Part shown: positions 17,001-23,447 of the stretch, one piece after another
Layout: each line of letters begins with the position of its first letter
How positions within the stretch are numbered: the first letter of the stretch is position 1
From: Oehlia diaphana
Taxonomy: Eukaryota; Glomeromycota; Glomeromycetes; Glomerales; Glomeraceae
Assembly (NCBI GenBank): GCA_003833135.1
Contig: QZLH01001771.1
Coordinates: 1-23,447, forward strand
Direction of reading: 5' to 3'
DNA length: 23,447 bases
Made by a program: the position numbers and the translations under genes
The notes under the pieces: model-generated
The model's database searches: none
What the model saw: only the letters and a program-made list of their open reading frames with translations
What the model was told of the DNA's origin: nothing

Positions 17001-17087
17001 TTACAGCAGAAGGCACTGTTATTTGTCAGTTATTATTTATTCACTACTAGTTTTATCACTGTTATTGGTGTTAATAAAATTAGATAA
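14003..17087 (+). CDS. Tyrosine-kinase-like protein kinase fused to Sel1 repeats, five exons
   Basis: Exons: 14003-14221, 14292-14355, 14445-14620, 14709-15237, 15307-17087 (about 922 aa). Frame and kinase motifs run correctly across all junctions. Kinase domain, about residues 30-285: GGFGIV loop, VALK lysine (54), Glu73 for helix C, HRDLHAKN (150-157), DFG (169-171), GMPAYIDPQ, SDIYSLGVLLWE, RPD. All catalytic residues are present, so an active Ser/Thr or TKL-class kinase is likely. A hydrophobic segment at about 386-403 (IIKYILLQLLCISIILAS) may span a membrane. From about 444, nine good 36-residue Sel1 repeats (AFEWYLKSAENGN..GQ..LG.CYENGIGTDKN) form a superhelical protein-binding array. 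Two or three decayed repeats follow. Intron 4 starts with GC (G|GCAAGT); a GT donor at 15208 is an alternative. The C-terminus is unrelated to Sel1. Confidence 0.88.
15238..15306 (+). other. Putative GC-AG intron (intron 4 of the kinase gene)
   Basis: The exon ends CCA AAT G and the intron begins GCAAGT, a perfect U1 match except for the C. It ends TTTTAG before AT TCA AAT, keeping the phase (G|AT gives Asp). GTAAAA two bases further on would break the frame. GTAATA at 15208 also keeps phase 1 and would remove ten residues. Confidence 0.55.
15650..16621 (+). repeat. Coding minisatellite: nine 108-bp Sel1 units
   Basis: Units begin at a GCATTTGAATGGTATTTAAA type sequence every 108 bp and are highly alike at the DNA level, mostly differing in codons for two variable loops (after GN and before GQ, and the last four residues). 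Units 10 to 12 (to about 16930) are diverged. The near identity suggests recent unit duplication or homogenisation by recombination. Confidence 0.85.
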
Positions 17088-18186
17088 TTTTGTAACAAAA
17101 TATAGGGTATCACTAATAATTCCCAATAGAAAATTAGGACCCCGCGTAATTTATATTTAGGTCATGGGAACGTTTACTGTGTGAATTTAGTTATAGTTAG
17201 AAGAAGGATTTACTTAGAATCAATAAAAATTTTCATTACACTTATATATTTAGCATATTTTCGGCATATTTTTTATGATATTTTTTGTTTGCATTATTCC
17301 TTTATTCCAGTAGTTTCACTTATATTGGTCAACACTTTGTGCGTCCGCAGTGTTCTGAAAAATATTTTATCATCAAACTCATCCTGACGTTGGTAAGACT
17401 CCATTTTCTTGACTATTTTATAAGTTTTTTATTAGACAATGTATATATTTTGAAAAAATCATTCCTGAAAATTTTTGTATGAAGGATCGTCAGAAAGAGT
17501 TCTCCGCAGGTATGGCAGGTAATGTTAGGAGTGCTTATTAAACTCCTCCAAAATTCTGCAATTAGGTTAGCTAATATTTTACTACAGTTTTATTATAGTT
17601 TTGCTAAGGATTCATCAGTTTTTTCATTTAATAAGTTTTGCCAGGTTTAACTTTAGAGTTTTGCAAACTTTTTAATAAGACTTTAATATAGTTTTACCAA
17701 TATTTCGCCCTTTTGGCAAAATACTAACTTGGAAAAACTCCCTAGTTTCTTCAGCAACCTTAGGCAGTATTTGGCAAATGACTTTAAAATGACAAATAAT
17801 TCAAATGACTGTTATTTGTCATTTGTAACTTAAATGACTGATCATTTATTTCATTTGAAGAATATTTATTTCAAATTAAAAAAATATAATATTAAAATAA
17901 CAATTTTTTTTCTACGCACCTGCACAAAGTGCAGGGGTGCATAAATTATATAAAATCTTAAACTCTTATTATTTTTACGCATGCATAAAAACATAATAAA
18001 TTTATTAAAAATTATAGCAACGTGTACATTATTTTGCGTACACCCATCTAATATTTATAAATTTTATTGTAAATAATTATAATAACATATCAATAAATAA
18101 ATGCAAATTCGTGCTTCATATCTAAAAAATAAAAAATAATAATTGAGTTAGCATTTTGAACCTTTGAATTTAACTACACCAACAAA
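17088..18186. other. Gene-free region with small repeats
   Basis: The two plus-strand frames here start only with GTG or sit in hydrophobic AT-rich noise. A perfect 13-bp inverted repeat, AAATGACAAATAA and TTATTTGTCATTT, lies at about 17787-17824. A GC-rich small hairpin, GCACCTGCAC-aaa-GTGCAGGGGTGC, lies at about 17916-17941. Nothing else was recognised. Confidence 0.4.
17136..17168. repeat. Solo MITE end related to 4795-5007
   Basis: AGGACCCCGCGTAATTTATA with TTTAGGTCA following resembles the left end of the 213-bp MITE (AGGACCCCGGAATATATATG ... AGGTCA). No partner end was found downstream, so this is a fragment or a degraded copy just past the kinase stop codon. Confidence 0.45.
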
Positions 18187-18238
18187 ATCCTAACCCTAAC
18201 CCTAATCCTAATCCTAACCCAACCCTAATCCTAACCCT
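18187..18238. repeat. Interstitial telomere-like tract (CCCTAA)n
   Basis: About eight units of CCTAAC/CCTAAT/CCCTAA lie in a row, complementary to the TTAGGG telomere repeat used by most fungi. They are imperfect and flanked by ordinary DNA on both sides, so this is an internal tract and not a chromosome end. Confidence 0.7.
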
Positions 18239-18274
18239 ACTCAACACTTACTCTAATTCAATCATATTACAAAT

Positions 18275-18912
18275 CTAATGATTCAATACTTCATTATTTC
18301 CTTTCTTTCGATTTGGATTTATTGGACATGTAGCACAATTATTACTATTTCTATTGCATAAACTACATTTTTGACCTGTTGGAACCTCATTAGACTGAGT
18401 TCAAGTTTGTAAAGGTCCTTTAAATCTTGCGGTTCCAGGTGGTCGTTCTTTAGGACATCTGATTATAGGATTTCCAATTGTTCTATCATTTTCTTGGTCT
18501 GCTTCTTCGTCTATGATTTGATGTTGACCATTATATACATCTATATGTTGTAAAATTTATTGTTTCCCAGTTTTTTGTCAATATATTCCTCAAGAGAAGT
18601 AATAAAGGATTCATCACATAATATAGATGTTGCTCTTTAAGAGAAGTATATTGATTAATATTAAATTTAGAAACTTCATCTTTTGAGTTAGAAAAATCAG
18701 AGGCCAAAATGTGAACGATTAATTTATAAAAATTTTTTAAAAATTATCTTAAAAAAATAATCTTCACTATAAATTCCTGCTTCAATATCTTCTAAATAAT
18801 TACTTGATGATTCTGATTCACGATTTACTAATTGAATTATCCTTCCCATCATTAAGAATGATACTTCTTGTTATAGGACCTATATATGACCTTCCTTTAG
18901 TTGAAGCAGCAC
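18275..18912 (-). pseudogene. Decayed transposase-like gene end with CX2CX6CX2C knuckle
   Basis: Minus strand, in changing frames. From an acceptor-like TTATTTATTAG at about 18913: AASTKGRSYIGPITRSIILN, then MMGRIIQLVNRESESSSNYL, then EDIEAGIYSED, then DESFITSLEEYIDKKLGNNK, then HQIIDEEADQENDRTIGNPI with IRCPKERPPGTARFKGPLQ and a TGA, then CSLCNRNSNNCATC and a Lys-rich end, stop at 18275-18277. The series of a basic GTAR-type motif followed by a short Cys knuckle resembles, from memory, the C-termini of FAR1/MULE-related transposases. Several frameshifts and a nonsense codon show it is inactive. Family assignment is tentative. Confidence 0.5.
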
Positions 18913-19552
18913 TAATAAATAAATAAAATAATTATTACTATATATAAAAAGTACAAATATGAAAAATACAAAATTATTTAAGATTTAAAAAAGAATTTAA
19001 TTGTTTTACCTTTTTAATATTTCGAAATTTATACTTTTTTCCAATTGGTTTTTTTGGACGGGTTTTGAACAAATCCACACATTAATCCTTAAATCTCAAC
19101 GGTAATTCATAAAAGTGGTGAAACCCGCGGATGGTGTAAGAAAATTGTGAGGTCACAACACAGCAAACAGCATGTTAAATACTTCTAAATATTGCATAAT
19201 TGATTGTTTCCATAGCCATTTTAGCCATTTTTTTGGGTCTAAAATGAAATGATTTGGTATTAGTCAGCTAATCTGATGCACAATTATATTAGTTAATGGC
19301 AAATTATTCAAATTTGAATACTTGTGGGCGTGTACGTTGCCTTAACATATTGTATCACACTTGCTAACCAACCTTTAGTAAATAAATAAATAAATAAATT
19401 CAAATTTAAATACAAGGCTGGCATCTTGAATCTTCTTGACTACATTTAATATAATTTATAAATAAACACATGAAAATTTAATAGTATAAACCAAAAACTT
19501 TATTAACAAAAAAAAAAAATACATGAAAATCTAAAAATTAAGAAATATGATA
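18913..19552. other. Gene-free region, 3' side of the F-box gene
   Basis: An AAAT microsatellite (about five units) lies at 19379-19399 beside ATTCAAATTTGAAT-type palindromes. No gene was seen. Confidence 0.4.
19498..19503 (-). promoter_or_regulatory. Poly(A) signal of the F-box gene
   Basis: TTTATT on the plus strand reads AATAAA on the minus strand, about 50 nt past the stop codon. Confidence 0.5.
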
Positions 19553-21016
19553 TTAAAAAATAAATCCACCATTATCAGACTCAGCAATTTTAAAATTCTT
19601 AATGACTCCTAATTTAATATATTCATTAATTATTTCCATATTTTTATCACATTTATCTAAACTATGTATTATACAATCATGATCATTATTTGTAACGATC
19701 GCCAAAGAAAGTGATTTTTGTGTTATACGATTTATCCAACTTACAAAAAAAGCCTCCAATTCCTCTGGAAGTAATTTTGATATTACATCAGATGTATGAT
19801 ATAATATAATTTCATGAATATTTTGCGAATATATAACAACCGCCTCCAATACTTCCTTTTCGCTCAAAGATGATCCTGTACACCAAATTTTAATAGTTTC
19901 TAAATATTGACAACTATTTAAAACTGCTTTTAGTGATTCCAATTCATTATCATGTTTAAATCCAACAAAAAGTTTCCTAATATTAGGACAGAAATTTGCT
20001 ATAGCCAAATTTAGTGAATTATCGTTATGACATCTAACATGATCCTCGCTTAAATAAAATTCTTTTAAATTTTTCCCGTTGTTTTCTAAGAATTTTATTA
20101 ATGACTTATATTTTGAACATATATTTCTAATTTTTAGAATTTGTAATTGAGAAAAACTAGCGTATGATAGTTTATCAAAATCTACATAGTCTTGTTCACA
20201 TTTGAATAATAATCTAAGCACTTGTAAGTTTGAAAATTCGGTGATAAATGATAATGAAATATAATTTACACCATAAAGATTTAATCCAATTAGATTATTT
20301 GTTATTGAGGAAGTAAAATTTTTAACTTCATGTTCTCGATGTTGTGTTAGACAAAAATACTTTAAATTCTTCTGAACAGAAATTAAATCTGTCAATTCAT
20401 TCGAAATAATATGATCTTCAATATTTATATTTAAAAATAATATATTGAAACATATTTGAGATAATTGATAAAAAAATTGGGGGGAAATATTTGAACTACA
20501 TTGAAATTCTGAAAGATTTTTTAAGCAATCTTTTATTTCAGGATAAAAGATAATTTTTGGTATTTTTCGATAAGAGTATAATTCTAAGTATTTTAATGAA
20601 GAGATCTGCTTCATAAACATTTTATATATTTCTTGTACCACTATTTGTATGTAATCAACAATTCCAGGATTAAAAATAATTGGACGAGTTTCTTCAAGAA
20701 GTTCTCCAATTTTTTTATAGACTCGACTAATTGATAATATTTTACAAAACGTTTCATATTTAAACATTGGAAGTTTTAAAGTTGGGGATGAAATAATAAT
20801 TCCTTTATCATATATAAATTTTTTTGACTCATTTGGTAGACAAGTAAATAAAGTTCTATAATGTCGAATATTATAATTACTAATATCTCTCCAAAAAATT
20901 CTTACTGAAGTCTCACACCAAAGTCGGTTTACTAATATGCATGAACACAAAGTAATTTTATCATCTTTTAAATATTCAATAATCTCATTTAAACAATCAG
21001 CAGGAAGTTGCGACAT
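19553..21016 (-). CDS. F-box protein with leucine-rich-repeat-like region, 487 aa
   Basis: A single uninterrupted exon. The ATG at 21014-21016 (MSQLPADCLNEII) is chosen because the longer frame starts with GTG. Residues 3-48 are an F-box: LPADCLNEIIEYL, then CSCILVNRLWCETSVRIFWRDI, with the LP start and the W/L/V spacing that binds Skp1. The rest has irregular leucine-rich repeats of about 25-28 residues, for example LKYLELYSYRKIP, LIGLNLYGVNYISLS, LQVLRLLFKCEQD, LQILKIRNICSKY, LKEFYLSEDHVRC, IRKLFVGFKH, LETIKIWCTG. The likely role is substrate choice in an SCF ubiquitin ligase. Large F-box/LRR families are known in Rhizophagus, and the target is unknown. A TA-rich element (AAAATATTATAAACCC) 25-45 bp upstream may be the promoter core. 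Confidence 0.85.
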   Translation of the reverse strand: MSQLPADCLNEIIEYLKDDKITLCSCILVNRLWCETSVRIFWRDISNYNIRHYRTLFTCLPNESKKFIYDKGIIISSPTLKLPMFKYETFCKILSISRVYKKIGELLEETRPIIFNPGIVDYIQIVVQEIYKMFMKQISSLKYLELYSYRKIPKIIFYPEIKDCLKNLSEFQCSSNISPQFFYQLSQICFNILFLNINIEDHIISNELTDLISVQKNLKYFCLTQHREHEVKNFTSSITNNLIGLNLYGVNYISLSFITEFSNLQVLRLLFKCEQDYVDFDKLSYASFSQLQILKIRNICSKYKSLIKFLENNGKNLKEFYLSEDHVRCHNDNSLNLAIANFCPNIRKLFVGFKHDNELESLKAVLNSCQYLETIKIWCTGSSLSEKEVLEAVVIYSQNIHEIILYHTSDVISKLLPEELEAFFVSWINRITQKSLSLAIVTNNDHDCIIHSLDKCDKNMEIINEYIKLGVIKNFKIAESDNGGFIF

Positions 21017-23447
21017 CACTAAAGAAGGGTTTATAATATTTTAAATGGGACAAAAATAATAATTCGTTCGCGTTGACTGTGTTACAGATCACGTAATCGT
21101 TTCATTTCATGTGACTAAGCTCGGTTAGACAAATCACGAACTAAGGAGTAAAAGTTTCTTTTTCGAGTTAGACAAATTTTGCATTTAAAGCTACACAAAC
21201 GAAAATAGAACACACTTTCTTGTTTTTGTATAAATCCACAAGCAAAAAACCCAATAATAAATACTGTATTAGTACATTTCTCACATTTTTTTAAACTTCA
21301 AAAGTAATACCCAAACGTATACTTTTCACCTTTTCCTTTATTAGAAATTAAACTCTAGAACGTATTACTATTGTATAAAATCGTTCAACATCTTTCGAAA
21401 AAAAATATTAGAACTTATATATATGTATAATTTCTCGTATTCCAATTCAAATCGTGTTATCTGGGCAAGCACGTTGAGGTGTTGCAATCATCAAAAAATT
21501 TTCCACTACTTACCTAAACCTCTTCGATGCAAATACTATCTTCTTCTACCATATGCATGTCGATCTTCACCGCATAATATATTTTTACAGTAAGGTGGTA
21601 GAAGAAAATAGCACCTGATGGTACAAGAACGATACATTTGCCTCTTCGATATATACAACATGAACAAGCCTTACAGTCGACTTACGACAAATAGATAAAT
21701 AATAACTTCTAACAAGAGTCCCGTAAGGGCATTACATCATTACATATGACTGACGTTACATTATTTGTAAAATATATTCTAATTGGAAACTTGCACCCGT
21801 AAAACAATACATCCACCGGAATCGATAATTACATTATTAACAAGATCACAATTCTCCATCAAATATCATTCACCCAAAATAATATTTGTTCAAATCTTAT
21901 CAAGCGTAAATACCAATTATGTTGAAATTTATTTAGCTTAAAAACTCATTTATCATTTCGATTAAAACAAACTTAACATACGTCAACGTCTAAACAAGTT
22001 CATTACTGACGGGGATGCAATCGCTAAAGTTGTAGTACCATCCATTTGGGACCGCCAGAGACCTCGGTCAGGCTACTTCACAACATCATTTATCTCCTCG
22101 CCCCGCTTGAAACAGATAAATCATGGGAGGAGGGGTCCTCCACTAATGTTATCAAAAGTCAAGAATATTAAAACAGCGCTTATTTCCCTCGACACCCTTT
22201 ATATTCATTATCAGGCAAAATACTGGCAAACAAACATATAATTTGCAATTACAAAGAGAAGCAGTACTGAACAATAAAGTTATTGATAAAGGTGGTAGAT
22301 TTTGTCACTTCAAGCAACGAATACGAATCACCCTAGTCAACTCGCATCATACACGAACAAACACTACAACACTCCCAGGATTCCTTTGACATGGAGTTCG
22401 GCATTGAGGACTTAGATACTCCTAAAGACATCAGAATATTAGAACTTTGACAAATAAACGTCAAGACCTCATCTATTTCATTCCGATCAATGATCACACG
22501 ACTGTTACTAAATCTTATTAACTTTAGTTGGTCCTTAATTTCTTTTTCGTCTTATTTTATTAAAAAAAAAAAATTTAATATGGTAGACCATTCCTCACCT
22601 TACAGCATTTACGTGAGGCGGGTTTTAGATTATATTTATTTTCTTTTTTAATTAAATTTCTATATAGTATGCTTTTTTATCATTCTTTTCACGCGCATAG
22701 CAAGAACAAGAATTTTTTTTATTTTTTATAATTTTAGTTTCATTGTGAAACAGCGATAATTTTGCCCTGCCATACCAAAATATTTATTACCTTATTTTTG
22801 GCATTCTTTGAATAAAATACGGTAAATTTCTTTTTAAAAATAATATATCATTCAATCTTGTATACTTTAAGATTTTTTATTAAATAATTACTTTAATTTT
22901 GTTATGCAATACTCCTCAATATTAAGCGTTTTTATTTCTTTTTCGTTCCATTTATGAAGTTTTCAAAATCCGTTGATATATACAGTATATCGAGTTTCAC
23001 ATATCCAGTCAATGATTAAAATCGAGTATACTCGAGTATTTTTTAAGTTTACAAAGTGTATTCGAATTTATTTATCTTGTTGAAATTTTTTTATTAAATT
23101 TCCAATGTCATTATTTATTTATATTTCATGACAACTACGCCGTATATTATTAGGATTATACTATTGTTTTATTCTTTTGGCTTTATGACTTTTTTGTGGG
23201 TTACAGCAAGAACAGAAAATTCCATAATTTGTTACCCAGATTCAATACTCTACTCATCATATTAATTGACGATCCGGATAAGATCGGCACTAATTTACTA
23301 TATAAATTCGGGGCAAAAATTTCCCGATTTATTAAGATAATATGAATATTACAAAAAAAGACCCTTTATGTCAATGCATAAAAAACCCCGGTAACCCATA
23401 TTTTTTTTTGTGTAATCTACTGCATGAATACGTAAGGAACATGATGA
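21017..23447. other. 2.4-kb region without a recognised gene
   Basis: Near the F-box start, GTTAGACAAAT occurs twice (about 21125 and 21167). A 16-bp inverted repeat, CTATYTTCTTCTACCA, spans 21536-21611 without target duplication. Between about 21.4 and 22.5 kb the plus strand is richer in C than elsewhere and has a 91-codon open frame (21966-22241) lacking an early ATG, with no family recognised. The last 900 bp are AT-rich; CGAGTATACTCG palindromes lie at about 23024. No RNA gene was recognised. Confidence 0.35.

Noticed and set aside
17181..17482. Two overlapping plus-strand frames after the kinase gene
   Set aside because: Hydrophobic AT-rich noise; the first starts with GTG, and neither has a family pattern.
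17136..22140. Large element between the solo AGGACCCCG end (17136) and GGGGTCCT near 22132
   Set aside because: Only about eight bases match at the distant site, no target duplication exists, and unrelated genes lie between.

Overview
The window looks like nuclear DNA of an arbuscular mycorrhizal fungus, most likely Rhizophagus or a close relative in the Glomeromycotina. It is very AT-rich. Genes have short introns (69-89 bp). The gene types are ones expanded in that lineage: a tyrosine-kinase-like protein kinase fused to Sel1 repeats, an F-box/leucine-rich-repeat-type protein and a small Myb/SANT-like protein. The species call is inference from gene content, with no marker gene to prove it.

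Layout. 1-1534: a 5'-truncated LINE (minus strand) with a poly(A) tail and 19-bp target duplication, itself interrupted by a hAT-like foldback MITE with its own 8-bp duplication. 1596-1748: an AT-rich foldback repeat. 1803-2288: a two-exon Myb/SANT-like gene. 2604-4421: small hypothetical frames and a frameshifted Cys-rich pseudogene. 4600-10230: a cluster of genes and fragments of one small-protein family (FFYNPP / YHITCE motif), mixed with a 213-bp MITE, a second 5'-truncated LINE and a palindromic MITE. 10233-12676: two larger terminal-inverted-repeat elements with unassigned coding remnants between and inside them. 13926-17087: the kinase-Sel1 gene in five exons. 17088-19550: decayed DNA, including a transposase-like pseudogene next to an interstitial telomere-like tract. 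19553-21016: the F-box gene. 21017-23447: no gene recognised.

Only four or five loci look like working genes: the kinase-Sel1 gene, the F-box gene, the Myb/SANT-like gene, the 211-aa Asn/Gln-rich gene, and perhaps the 91-aa frame at 2604. They show no operon-like linkage. The shared theme is turnover of accessory sequence, with nested mobile elements and gene-family fragments ending at transposon ends. Exon structures were built by hand from splice signals and frame continuity. Family names rest on motifs read by eye, without database searches.
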